Origin: Caprimulgus europaeus
Taxonomy: Eukaryota; Chordata; Aves; Caprimulgiformes; Caprimulgidae
NCBI GenBank assembly: GCA_907165065.1
Contig: OU015530.1
Coordinates: forward strand, 50,054,465 to 50,118,464
Direction of reading: 5' to 3'
DNA: 64,000 nucleotides
Shown here piece by piece: positions 1-12,542 of the stretch (the first letter of the stretch is position 1; the number at the start of each line of letters is the position of its first letter). The translations under genes were made by a program, and so were the position numbers. The notes under the pieces were generated by a model. It saw only the letters and a program-made list of their open reading frames with translations. It ran no database searches and was not told where the DNA came from.

Positions 1-1627
1 AAGAGTAGTGTTTTGGCATTCCTTAATTCCTCCATAACCTGCAGCAAACTTAGAAAAGGAAGCACAATGAGCAAAAAAAAAAAAAAAGAAGAAGAAATGT
101 AGCTGTAATCACTCAATGATATTCCAACAAAGACGTTAAGAAAAATATACACAATTCCTTAAACTTTTCAAAGAACATTTCTATGAGGTGAGTTAGACCT
201 TGCAGAAAGAATTGAGAATAACGAGTTCAAAGCCAAAGGGTGCATTATATTTAGAGCTATATGATTTATTCAAGGTGCAGAAGTCGAAATCCTCATTTGT
301 ATAGTTGACTTTAAAAGCAAACTAGAGGGATAAATCATTAATTTGCAATGTATAAGGTCAGTGTTTGCTGTTCCTGCATTAGTAACAATAAAGCCATTGT
401 AATTCCTTAAATATATCAAAGCTACCCGAATTTAAAATGGAATTCCATCTATGACTCATAAAATGTAAATGTAGAGGTGTAATTTTTTACACAAGGCAGG
501 TTTAAGCCTTTAGAGCATTTAATATACAAGGACTAATAAATGATAGCACTAAAAACTATGATCACATCAGCTAAATGGATTATAAATTAAATTTCCATAA
601 TGTATGCAACTGAAATACAAATGTAGACATAAATCAAGGTATTTTCTAAACACAGGTTAATTACACAAATTCAAAACCTGTCTATTTTTTATGCAAAATA
701 ATCCACTTAGCATTTTTCAAACTGGTCTTAAGTCTTAGCCACTTGCAACACTTGATCCTAGAAGCCTATCAATAATTCCTTGTCAGGAAAAAACAGCAAT
801 AGGTATATTGAAGAAACTTGTAAGTTATTTTTCAAGTGTCTGTCTTTTATGAGTGTTTATTGCTAGAAATTGTGCCAAAATGATTTGAAATAAAAAGGAT
901 TAATTATAGTAGAAGCTTTTTAATATAAGTGAGTGCAGCTGCAATGCAATTAATGCAAATTGTGACACTATCAGGAAAATAAATGTGAACAACATCACTG
1001 GCTATTTCTGTTTGCTGCCAAATAACTTCAGTAATTTACTACATTAAGAATCAATAAAAAAATAATGCATTTCAAATGCATCACTATTAATCTTCAGGTA
1101 GTTCCAAAGTGAACATTTATAACTTCATCTAAAAACTATATAAAGCATTTTTAAATAAACTAAATTGTGCAACTTGAGAATAACTTTAATTACTCCTTCT
1201 TCTCTTAGCTAAGTGATTGCACTATTAAAAACAAAGTATTTTTGGAAACAAGACAAACAGTAGCGTTTTAATTAGTTTGAAAGTCAAGCTGTCCTAATAA
1301 AGTTTAATAAAAAATGCCCTAAGCCTCTAGTTTATGGTAAATACAATAATGATAAACTTTATTTTTCCCAAAGAGGTAAATTACACCATTGCAGCTCCAG
1401 CATGGTGCAGAGGTGCTGAGAAAAGTTGTGTACAACCAAATATGACTAAATAAACTGAAATTTTATTTTCCAGCTTCAATCTAACTTCCCTGTTTCTCAG
1501 TCAGCATAAACTGATCAAACTACATGTTGCTGCCAAAAGATGAGATTCCACCCATTCCTGTCAGGGCAATGAAATTAATCAGTTTGCTCATTCAACTGGG
1601 TCTGTTTGCAAGTAGAGTACTTGTACA

Positions 1628-1672
1628 GTAGAGGTTACATGAGCATTACAACATGGTGAATAAGGGTCAAAA
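1628..1672 (+). repeat. Dispersed repeat, copy A
   Basis: GTAGAGGTTACATGAGCATT, then ACAACATGGTGAATAAGG, then GTCAAA. Matches copy B at 4778 with only a few substitutions over about 44 bases. The family was not recognised. The pair lies on both sides of the LTR at 3247-4075. Confidence 0.7.
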
Positions 1673-3246
1673 CGTTCAGATTATTGGTGTTGTGCTTTGT
1701 TTGGGGTGTTTGGTTTGAGGGGTGGGTGTTGGTGGACACGGCACAGACACTGTCTGAAGCTGAGCTTGCTTTCAAATCAGACTCAGATCCAGCTCACAGC
1801 TGCAGCTGAAACTGGGTATGAACAGCAAGACCATTTTTTTTCAACAAGAGCACGACCTCAGAGCAGCCAGTTGCCCATGGAAGTCCATCCTGACAGGTAT
1901 TTTTCCTACTGCAGGTAATCTGATGGCCAAAAGGGGAACTTCACTCCTTCCCTCTTAGTGAATTGTCTTGGGGAGCTAGAAGTTACCTGATTTGAAGCTT
2001 AGTTTTCTGCTCTTTGAACTCTCTGAACTGGCCTTCTACAACATCAACATAAAGGAGGCAGGAGCTCAGTATCAGTGACAGGCAAGGGAACAGTGACCAC
2101 CGCTCACAGACGTAATCACCTGTCAGATTAATTAGCTGCAATACGAAGCTCCACCATTAGAATACACTCACGTATGTACTTTAATACAATATAGGTCATG
2201 CTCTCCCCACAGACACAGTCCTCTTCCTCCAGTGGCCTATGAGTAAGAATGCTGACTGAAGAAACTGGCTTGCTCTTGGAGGGAGGTGACAACTTCTGTT
2301 TGAAGTTCCTGTTCATACACTGTTTCAAGAGATCAAAGCCAGCAAGCTTAACCAATATATATTTTAAAAATATTTTTTTCTCAAACTTCCAAGTATTCTC
2401 ACCTATCAGCAAGTTTCCTTTAACTCTTAGAGTCATCACCTATGGGACCAACATAATTCTACGACGAATTCTGAGAGTTCACATTCCCAATTTCACTATC
2501 TAACAAGCCCCTTACTTGACTTCATTGCCTCTACCCTGCAGCCTCATAAACTGCAATTGACTTACACAAAGCAAAAAATCCAGAGGAAGTAATAAAAGGA
2601 GCCACTGGCAGTCAAATATGACATTAGACTTCTGGTTTCTAATGTTTAGATGGAAGGGGTGGAAACCACCTTAACAGAGCCTACCTACCTCTGCCTCCTT
2701 GAAAGCCTGGGAGTATTACCATTCCACTTCCACAAAAGTGCAGTTGGCAGATGCAAGCCTGGGGCAAGAGGCTAGTCTGAAGCAGATACAGGGATGCCTA
2801 CATCAAGGGCAATCACACAAGCACCATTATGCTCATAGGGTGACACATTCCCAGTAGCTAAACTGTTATGTCTGCTGAAGGGGCCAACCTGGATTTCTCA
2901 GCACTACTTCAAACTCATGTAGGTTAGGGATGCTCTTTAAGCAAAGTTATAACATCTCTACATAACCATTAAAATAACTTAAAAGCTTCTGAAACAACTA
3001 AACAAAACAAAGCAAATAAACAAATCTGTTTTCTGGAAACCAATTATTTTTGGTACTCTTCACTCCAGTGTTTTCTCAATTTTCTCAAGATGCCCTGCTA
3101 GCCTTTTGTTTTGTTTTTTGGGGTTTTTTTTAAATAAATGGTGAAAATAAGTTTTTTCTGGTTAAAGAGCCGAGCAAAATTATTTCACTATGGAAGAAGT
3201 AGTATTCAGTAAAAGGAACTTCATACATCTCCTTCTTCTGTGTGTG

Positions 3247-4075
3247 TGTTGGGCTTGGGGTGGGGGGGCTGTGGTTTTTTGGTTGTGGGGGAAGGGCCAC
3301 CTTGTCCCCCAACTCCAAGGTGGAGACTGCCCAGCCCAGGCTGGGCCAATGAGCACTAGAGAAACACCTCTGTGAATCCATATTGGTGAGCGGAAGGACT
3401 GTCTTGAAAAGAAGGTGGGGGTGAACCTGGAGGAGAGGCAGTTCAACCACATGGAGTAGAAGACGAAGTCCCCTGCAGCCCATGGAGATTCAGTGGCAGA
3501 GCAGACACCCACGTGGAGGCCATGGAGGACTCCACGCTGGAGCAGAGAAGCTGAGCCTGAGGGCAAATGTGACTGGAATTGTGACCTCGAGAGTCGCTTG
3601 CTGCCAGAGCCAGGGTGGACCCTCAGAGTGAGGAGCCGGGAGCTGAGCCTGGAGAGGTCCATGACTCCATGGGCAGCTCGTGTTGGAACATCTTGTTCCT
3701 GGACTTTCATGCTGGGAAGAGCAGCAGAGGTGAACTGAACCCCCATTCCCTGTCCCCTGTGCCGCTGCAGGGGGAAGGTAGAGAAATTGGGAGCAAAGTG
3801 ATTTGAGCCCGGGAAGAAGGGAGGGGTGGGGGAGGGTGTTGTAAGATGTGGTTGTTATATCTCATTGCATTATTCAGATGAATGGCAATGAATTAAATTG
3901 ACTTTTCTTCCCCAAGTTTGATTCTGTTTTGTCCGTGACCATAACTGGTGAGTGAGCCCTCCCTGTCCTTCATTCCTAACCCCGTGTCGCTTTGTTGTGT
4001 CTCCAATCCCGTCTCACCGGTTGGGTGGGAGGGAGTGGAAGACCGTGTGGTCCCACTACGAGTCAAACCACCACA
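3247..4075 (+). mobile_element. ERVL-type LTR (probably solo)
   Basis: About 830 bases of GC-richer DNA with text typical of an avian ERVL-family element: GCAGCCCATGGAG, AACCCCCATTCCC, GGGAAGAAGGGAGGGG, TTTGTCCGTGACCATAACTGG, TGAGTGAGCCCTCCCTGTCC, ending GTCAAACCACCACA. Ends are TG...CA, with GTGTG and GTGTA flanking as a possible 5-bp target duplication. A short AT-rich segment at 3880-3930 fits a polyadenylation region. I see no gag or pol frame beside it, so it is most simply a solo LTR left by recombination. The family assignment is from remembered repeat text and exact left edge is uncertain. The open frames at 3180-3806 are fortuitous. Confidence 0.7.
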
Positions 4076-4777
4076 GTGTATGAAAGCTTGTAGAACACAT
4101 CAGAATATTTAAACCAAGCAAAATAACAGAAAGCCTACTATGGTTAATAGGTTTTGACTTCACACACAAAGCATGCATTCTGAAGTCTACTGTTTCTCTT
4201 TTAAAAATATTATTAGCTAGCTGCAATTACAACACAGTTCAACTATAACTGACTGCAATATGGATTAGCAACAAAAGCCCTTAGTCAATTCAGTGACACA
4301 GATCACAGCTTGGTCATCTAAAGTGAAAAATATTATGTTCAGATACTTAGGAATACATGGAATGCATTCATTAAGCACCTATGAGGTGGTGAAACAAGGA
4401 ACATTTCTTTACAGTAAGCAACTTGCAGAACTTAAGACATGCAATTAGTAGATTTGCTGTATTATAGAAGAAACATCTCAGCTGGAGGGAGAGATGTATG
4501 CAGTGCGTAGTAAGAAAGGAAGAAAAATGACAGTTCTCTGGGCAAGGAGGACTTTTCTCTTGTTTTCAACATAATGAGAATAGTACCTGACTGGGACGAT
4601 ACGTGGTAACTGCCACAACGTTATTTAAGCACTACATGGTCACATGAGGTACTGCTCAGCTATGACCCCAAGATTTAGGAAACTGCTCTTCAGAAAGAAA
4701 AGATTGTGCCATGTTTTAAAACTGGACAGAATTTAAGCTAGTCTAGTTAGTCACTTCAGACAAATTAGCTATATATA

Positions 4778-4821
4778 GTAGAGGGTACACGAGCACTACA
4801 ACATGCTGAGTAAGGTTCAAA
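4778..4821 (+). repeat. Dispersed repeat, copy B
   Basis: GTAGAGGGTACACGAGCACT, then ACAACATGCTGAGTAAGG, then TTCAAA. Same orientation as copy A at 1628. The flanks beyond this core do not obviously match. Confidence 0.7.
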
Positions 4822-5164
4822 TTGTATAAAGAAATTCATAGATGGATCAACTAAACCTCCTTGACTGTGAGGCAGCTTTAGTGTCTTTGCTTACACTTTC
4901 AGGTCTACAATTAATTCTCTCACTTATTATGCCAACTAAAATCTTTCTTAAGAAAAATAATTAATCAGTCATTGCTCCTACTTTCCATTAATCCTTTACA
5001 ACCCAGAACTTATTTTAAAATCTAAACAATGCTAAAGTCATAGCCCTAGAAAGACATACAGCTTATGGGCTGAGGCAGTAAATTACTGAGCTTAAATTCA
5101 GTTATTTCCCTAATCAGCCTCCAAGACCATAACCCTTTCTATTTCAGTCATTTTGAACAGTTAC

Positions 5165-5232
5165 TATTAAATAATACTTAGCACTTACAGAGTGCAATAG
5201 ATCTTCAAAGCTGTACAGAACCATTAATAAAA
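5165..5232 (+). mobile_element. Ancient LINE/SINE tail (L3/CR1-like)
   Basis: TACTTAGCACTTACAGAG and ATCTTCAAAGCTGTACAG resemble the 3' end shared by very old L3/CR1-derived amniote repeats (AGCACTTA ... CTTCAAAGCGCT.TACA). Only about 70 bases are recognisable. Confidence 0.35.
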
Positions 5233-5306
5233 ATGATAGAAAAATAGCAAAACCATTAGAACTTCCTTCTACCTTATTATTTATATCTTAGAAATATCAC
5301 ACTCAC

Positions 5307-5339
5307 AAAGCCTTTGGGGCCAGCAAAGCCTCTTCCACC
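5307..5339 (-). other. Exon-like 33-nt segment in intron 18 (candidate microexon)
   Basis: On the minus strand a T-rich tract ending TTATCTTTTTCATTAG precedes 33 bases that read GGRGFAGPKGF. A GTGAGT donor follows at 5306-5301. The length is divisible by three and the flanking UBE3C intron is phase 0, so inclusion would add 11 residues right after GRMLGK in the HECT N-lobe. It is not part of known UBE3C. The residues form collagen-like Gly-X-Y triplets. This may be chance, a cryptic exon or a fossil exon. Confidence 0.3.
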
Positions 5340-8300
5340 CTAATGAAAAAGATAAAACTAAAAATATAAGTTACATTCAAATGAACATGTACTCATATTT
5401 TCAAAGTATTTTTAAAGCTAGCATTTAGCAATTTTAAGATAAAATAATTTCTTACAGATCTACTTAATAATGTGCTCTAGAGTGAGCAAAACCAAACTGA
5501 TATTGTTCCTAACACAAATATGACAAAATAAAACTAATTCTATCAGGTGTGTGCCACAATGCAATGCCTGTTACCTGGTAGCATTAAGTCACTGGTTCAT
5601 GGTTCTCCAAGCTCTCCAATAGCAGAGACATCTAGATGCCTCCAGTAACGGAAAATCTGGTCCATTATCTTCCTATATGACCGTGACAATTCAGAGCACA
5701 CTTTTTGTTCAAATTCTGGATGCCTCTTCTGTCTTTTAAAAGAGGAGTTGTCCAAAAATTCTATAGCTAGATGCCTGTAATCAGGCTTCTCAGAGAGCCT
5801 TATTAACACCCCTTATGGCAGTGCAAGTACCCTCAGATGTAAAAATATTTTCTCAGGGAAAAAAGCGCCTTTTATAAATTAGTTTTACTTCTGATTTCCT
5901 GCTCACTGAGAATTTGAAGGTCAGTAAGTACAAGTTCATGGAAGTTCCAGAGAATTGGGGGTCGCAAGACAAAGATGCAAGGGGCCTGCCTGTCAAATTT
6001 GCTGCAGTCAGTGTAAGTGCCTGAAATGGATTGCAGGTGTGTGATAAGCACAAAATGAACTCATGACTGACTCATAAACACATTACCATAAATATGCAGG
6101 GCTCCATTTCCAAGGACTCCATTGGAGCATATCAAATATAATGACCCTGAGTTAATTTTTAATCTAAAAAAATTGAATGCTAGTATTTATAGTCTAAGAA
6201 TTTGGGACATATTTAATTTTATTATAAGATTTTTTTTATTACCACAATAGGGTGCTTCATAAATGTTGGTACTTGCAGAAAACCACCATTTCATCAGCTT
6301 GATACATTCCTTCTGCGTTAATAGGAACAGTTATCTACAGTAATCTCTGTAACTTACACTATGTATGTGATATAAATTGCTATCAATGTCATTTGGTGGG
6401 TTTTGAGGGACAGAAGAGCAAAGGACCAGAAGTACCTGTGGATGCACTGGATAACTGATAGTTATCATTCACTACTAAAGTTCCAGTAAAGGCTTAATAG
6501 ATTTTTCTTGTCTCAAATTTAAACATAATTTAGTAAGAACTGAAGATAAGAGGAAGACATCTCCTCTTTATTTAAGTGCTAATCTTCTGAAAAAGCTGAA
6601 ACATTTACTACTATATATCTAACCTCTGGATATGCTTCTAAAATAAATCAGTATTTTAATAGCAGTGAAACCAGTCATTTTTGAAGACTAGTCAAACAGA
6701 CTAAAGAATTTCAGTAAATATTCCAAACCTAATTGACTGAAATGGACATAGGTGTTCCCAACTGTGAAAAAAGATCAGGATACCATTACCACACACTCTA
6801 ACTGTTTATTTATTCCCTGTCTAGGAACCTGATTTAGAGGCAATAAAATGCAATCAGTACACAAACCAGAAGCAGGAATCATCTGCTAATGGAGCTTTTA
6901 ATTGAGGAGTGACCACTGACATGAGGTAATTCTTTCCATGCAGAACTCCTTGCAGAGACCTCTATGCACTTCATCACGGTAAACAATCACTAACATATGC
7001 ATTAAAGAAAATTTAAATACATTATGACCCAATAAATATCACAATCCATCAATACACACTTTTCCTTCCTAAAGATTTAGAGTCAAAATACCACATTTCA
7101 GTAGTCTTTTAGTGCTAGACATATATTTACAAGGTTAGTAGTAACGTAGCTATTTGTAATCAAAAGATAATTGGTTACGTTAAATGAGCACAAAGGAATT
7201 GTCAAGCTGAATAACCATGTCAGAAAATAGATTCAGATTAGTTTACATCTACATTCATAAATCATTAAGTAACTTCCATAAGGTATCAATTTTACTCTCC
7301 TGTGATTGTGCTTCTGCACTGTAAATGTAGAATTAAAAGAGCATGCCACTTTACATGGCAAATTCCTGGTTTGATTCCATTTCAGATGATTCAGGATCTT
7401 CTGAGACAAATGATCAGCTAACTTGCTTTTAAGCAAAATGCTGAGTCTACAAATCATGTGCAGGGTAAGTGAAATTAATAAAACAAAATGTTTATACAAA
7501 TTACCTCCTCTTTGTATCAGTATCACTAATTCCATACCTACCTTTCTAGGTACTAGTTGTATCAATTGTGGCTGCAGCACAAATCAATTAAGAGTGTACT
7601 GATTTAACAGGCCAAGTCAAAGTGGATCTTAATTAAATGGACAATAAGCAAAGAGAAAGTGTAGCCTAAAAATCAGAAGAAAAAAAAAGCCCTTCAACAG
7701 TCAGAGAAACACAGGCAGAGTAGCAGTTCAATGCTTGATGTGCCATCCTATCAGACATTTAAGTACACAAAACCCAGTTCTTCTCATTGTAGAATTTTCT
7801 TGCTTTGTTTTCTCTCTCCAAGCTTTTGGCACAAAAAAGGCACACCAATATGTTACTAGAAGCATTTGCTTGAAGGTTTTAACTCTGTATGTGCCGCTTA
7901 TTAATGATTTAGAAGTTTAGGATCTGATCCAGATCTTGCTGTGAAAAAACTTCCACTGGTCCAGTCTGTTTTAGATAAGGCCCCAGGATGATTAAGAACT
8001 ACTTCAGCTTTTCTGCAAAGTGGATACTGCACACACTGCGAATCTCAGAACTGCACCTTCCAGCCAGGAACAATACCTCGCACAACAAACGATCTATCAC
8101 AGCTCTATTCAAAGTTACAAACTGGAACCACAAAGCACACTCTAAGATACAGAAAAATAATCTAATCAATAATTAATGGTCCCATATTTACTACTAGGGT
8201 AATAAAATTTGTACTTGATCTACTATTACCCTTCTAATGTTTCATTTCACCAAAAGACATATTTTATAGTTTATCTTCAATTATATATGTTTTAATAACA

Positions 8301-9269
8301 TTTAGGTATGGGCACAGAACAGAACAGTCAGTTATACCTTAAATCAGCAGAGTAACCTATAAAAAGTCCTATGAAAATAAACAACTTAAACCTTCATCAA
8401 CATAATATCTACCAGGCCATGCAAATTACTCTCTTCCTATATAACATTAAATATTAATGATCAAAGACTAAACCGAGATTGTCTCATCTATCCATCATCA
8501 AAGCAATGCTAAAATTTAAAATAAACACATTATTTCTGCTCAGTCCTTGCTGCTTCTTCTATCAAAGTTCTTTATTTGGATCCAAAAAGCAAGACTCAGC
8601 TCAAAACAGTAACTTGAAACACCACAACTTATCTTTATACTGCCCTCCCAACCATTTAAGACAAAAGCAAAACAAATGTAAAGCTTTTCAGAAATCTCCA
8701 GTGTCTTCCAAGGACTGTAGCTCCTATTGCTTAGAAAAAGAGACTTAATATTGTACTTCAAAGAGAGCAAATACGTTCTTCAGCAACATGAATGCGTGAC
8801 CCACTAGCGCTCTTCAATATGCTGGAATAAGAGAAGAGAAACTGAGCTGGTGGAATTCAGTATAGCCAAAGATGCTGGGTGTATTAGACAAAAAATCTCT
8901 AGTGTCAGAAAGAGTCACCTTGTTAAAGGTGCAAAGATAATAATTGCAAAGCATAATACATGCAAGAACTAGAAGGTTTATGTCAAAAAGGAAGATGAGG
9001 AAATAACAAAAATTAACATTCTTTCTATGGACTTCCTGCCATATTCTTAAACTAAGGCTGATACTTCATGAAATTTAAGTAAATTATTGTAAGAATTCTA
9101 CTTGACGCTAAATAATCCCAAATGCAAAGAACGTTCTTTTCCACACATCTGTCACATTAACTTCAGTTAATAAATGCAAATGTAAGCTGAAAATGGATAA
9201 AGATATTACTGTATATAAGGCTGAGTTTAGATCTGAACATGGTGAAGTTCAGAATTCAATTCTGTATCT

Positions 9270-9331
9270 GTCACTGATCATTGTTTCTTTGTCACTGATC
9301 ATTGTTTCATTGTCACTGATCATTGTTTCTG
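9270..9331 (+). repeat. 21-bp tandem repeat, three copies
   Basis: Three near-identical units of GTCACTGATCATTGTTTC plus three variable bases, starting at 9270, 9291 and 9312. Each unit has a TGATCA palindrome and CATTGTT, a SOX-like core. The near-perfect identity points to a recent expansion. Confidence 0.95.
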
Positions 9332-10654
9332 TTGAAATGGTGAAGTAGCATTTCCCTCTTTCCAGTTTTGCAAGACCATTCAAGAAATCAGCACTGAGAA
9401 AATCCTCATGCAAGATCCTCAGTTGTTGCTTCCAAACTTCCTTTCTCTGGCTGTTGCCTGAAGTTTTGGCACCCGGTCAAAATAGCAACTTTTGTGTTCT
9501 CCTGAGCCAAGCCGACTACACCAAAGCTGCAGCAGGAAGGTCTGCACATGGAAAGATTTTTAGTGCTGACAGAACAACTACCACACATAGAAAGGAAGTC
9601 AAACCAAATCAGGTGCCTCTCTACAGCCCAATCCTACCTACTGTGAGAGCAGAAGGGTTACAACGTCCCATCCATGCTTCCAGGACACCACATGGGACAA
9701 CAAGACTTGACTTTCCAGAGAGGACAACAAACAGAATTTGGGGCTGGAACACCTCTGTCTGAACGCCCCGACAGCCCAGGACACCCTCAGCTCTCAAGCA
9801 AAGCCTGGGGCTCTCAAAGTCACTGCTCTGCTTCCAGTGGGGGAAACCAAAAGGTTCAAGTTTCAAACCCTGCCAGCATGGCAGACTGCTACCCGAGGTG
9901 TGCATTTTACTTTTAAGGAAGAGAAAGGAAAATGCTTACAAGACATCAATGCTAAAATAATATTTACATTGCAGAGTAAAGTCACCTAAAGTTGAGAAAT
10001 GTAAACTTTGGAAGTGTTTGAGTAGCTGTTCTTTAAGCAAACTCATTTCAGCTTTTTTTTTTTTAAGAATGACTGCAGACGACATATGCAGTTATACAAT
10101 CACATGGTAATATTTCTACAAGACTTTTTGCTCATTATTTTGCTCAGTGATCAGGAGAAGTTCCACAGAGAGCCATGCAGTTTGTGTAGCATCTCCATTT
10201 CTTCACTAACTAAAGAAAATTCACTCTAAATAGTTATTTATCAAGGGTTAAAATAATTTAAATTTTTAGATGTACCATTTTTAAAGGTAAGTTTTAAATT
10301 TTCAGAAGTTTATTTCTGAACGGACCAATTAACACAAAAGATGTCAAGCTGTTAGAATCTTCCTGATGAGAAGAAAAACTGAATTAGGTGTAAATCTCCA
10401 CTGCTGAAAGTTAAATGCATTTGGATATTAGCATGAAGTGGTTACCAAGATCAGAGACTTTCTATAAATTATTATATTTTAATGTATTTGTTTTCTGATA
10501 ACATTGAAACTTCTTAGGTGAGAATTTTTGGTGGCAGCACTCTTTACATAGTGGTTTCTACAAATAAGAAATTGCTGTGGATGCTTGATTGCTTCCTTTG
10601 CATTATATCCATTTTGTTTACAAAGGGGCTTTTAATAATCCACTATTGCTCTCA

Positions 10655-10755
10655 AATAACCCTGTGCAAAGCATAAAATGGACACATTTCTGAAAACGGG
10701 TGAGTGAGTATTCAGTAACTTAACCAAGATCACAATACTGGCAGGTTTTGAATAG
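10655..10755 (+). mobile_element. Possible MIR/L2-type ancient repeat
   Basis: The phrase AGTAACTTAACCAAGATCAC followed by TACTGGCAGG resembles the conserved core of MIR/L2-derived repeats (AGTAACTTGCCCAAGGTCACA ... GTGGCAG). Strongly decayed. Confidence 0.35.
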
Positions 10756-12045
10756 TATGGTCGTGCCTTATCTTTCTGTTTAATTCATCAAGTCTCTAAA
10801 CACACTACTAAAAAGGTGTCTGTGCACCTGGGTAGGGGTAATTATTAAATAACACTGTCACTTCTTACCTTATGTAAACATACCGCAAATACAAAAACAA
10901 TTTATGCTTTCAAAATGTTAAATAATAAATCCTCTGATTTTAAATAGACAAAGTCAAAACTATACTTGTAGCACTCTACAGGAGATAAAACAGTTTGCAA
11001 CTCCTATCTTTATATTAATATTTGAAATCCAATTACAGAAGGCAATGTGTTGTCTTGACAGAGGAGATTAAAAGATTTAAAATTGTAACCATTTTCTGGG
11101 GAAAAAAATTTTAAAAAGGCTTCAAACTTCCCCTCAACAATTGAACTCTGCCCAATTCCTAGATAAAACACCAAACATTTTTGGAGTGAAGTTAACTTCC
11201 TCACAATATCACAGCAGTATTTGTTTCACCACTCCAAAAATCTATACATGCAGAAAGCAAATGAAGCCTTGGATATGTAACATAGGTCATAATTACTAAC
11301 TTTATTGTATTAGTACTGAATCCATCTTCCATTAAGAGCAAGAACATCCTTCAAAGATTATTTTATTGAAATGGCTCATTTGAAATTTTCATTATTTAAC
11401 ATAAGTTTTAAGTTCGGATATTGCAATAACTAGGATGCACTCACAGAGAATTTGCCTACAAAATGGCAGTTTAATCTAAATCAGTTGACAGGCTACTCTA
11501 AAGAACAGCACTTTGTTTCAACAACTCAACTTTGCCAACAACATCCTCTTAAACTGCTTCCAGCTACACTAAAAGGATATCCAGCCACATGTTAAATTTC
11601 ACTGCAAGTCAGCAGGATTTTAGCCTCCAAAATAATTCAGGCAGTTAAATGAGATTTTTACATCTGAAATGCATCTGGGTTTAGATAGCTGAGTAGCAAT
11701 CAATACTTTTTTTTCTGAAACTGAACTTGTATTTCAAACTTTGTTTCACAATTATTAGCTTTACAAAAATTATTTCAAGGGCTTAGGAGGAAATATTCTC
11801 AGCAATAAACCTGATCATAAAATAAAACTGAATTTAATGAATGTTTGTAACAGTTTCTCTTTTTTTTTTCTTTTTTTCCCCACATCTTCATTTTTCATCT
11901 AGCTCAACAAGTATGTATTAGTCTCTGAATGTTCACAAAACAAAAATACCAAGCGCTACAAAAAACTCAAGAAAGATGCAGAGTGGATGAAACACCAAGC
12001 AGAGTTAAGTGAAAGTTAATTGCATATGGCTTATAAGTATGGTAA

Positions 12046-12088
12046 ATGCTCATGGCAAATTTTAAGTGCTCATGGCAAATATTAAATG
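12046..12088 (+). repeat. 20-bp tandem repeat, two copies plus a partial
   Basis: TGCTCATGGCAAAT occurs at 12047 and 12067 with AT-rich spacers, followed by a partial third unit (AAATGCTA). Confidence 0.8.
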
Positions 12089-12542
12089 CTAGCAAGGATT
12101 GTGCAACTCATGCAATTAGAAACTGTTTGTTTCTGAAAATATTAATTTCACGTATTACAAATGACGAAAATGTAACAGCAGTCAAATTCCAGAAAGCTCC
12201 AGGTTAAAAATCACCATAAACAAAGTAGTTCTATTGGCTTCAATCCACTTAACTTCAAGCAAGAAGATAAACACAGAAGCAAACATACGCATAATATGCT
12301 CAACAGGCAGTCAGGGTATCTCAAATTCTCTGTCCTTCTCAAGTGTTAACTTATTAAAATAAACCAGAAATTTGGGTGATCTGTGGAAATAATGTTCAGA
12401 TTCAACATATGAAAGTCATATTTCCTTAACTCTAGCAAAATCATCATTTTTTTTCCCCACCTACTCCTAGCTAAAAAGAAAAACTCATTACTAAGAAGTT
12501 CAGTACTGCTACAGCTTTATATTACACAATACTTTTTTTTAC

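Larger units (their letters stand above)
1..12542 (-). other. UBE3C: Intron 18 of UBE3C (incomplete, continues past the window)
   Basis: AT-rich sequence without recognisable coding exons. It holds the LTR at 3247-4075, the dispersed repeat pair, two ancient-repeat remnants, the 21-bp and 20-bp tandem repeats and the exon-like segment at 5307. A GC-richer patch at 9440-9916 is open on both strands and unrecognised. No further HECT exon is seen, so this intron is longer than 12.5 kb. Confidence 0.8.

Noticed and set aside
3180..3806. Long open frames on both strands near 3.2-3.8 kb
   Set aside because: They lie inside the LTR-like element and have no retroviral or cellular protein similarity that I can see.
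4808..4830. tRNA T-loop-like GGTTCAAAT
   Set aside because: No acceptor stem, anticodon arm or A-box at the right spacing. The word belongs to the dispersed repeat pair.
5281..5345. A separate collagen gene in intron 18
   Set aside because: Only 33 bases show the Gly-X-Y pattern and no other collagen-like exon was found nearby. It was kept only as a candidate microexon or fossil.
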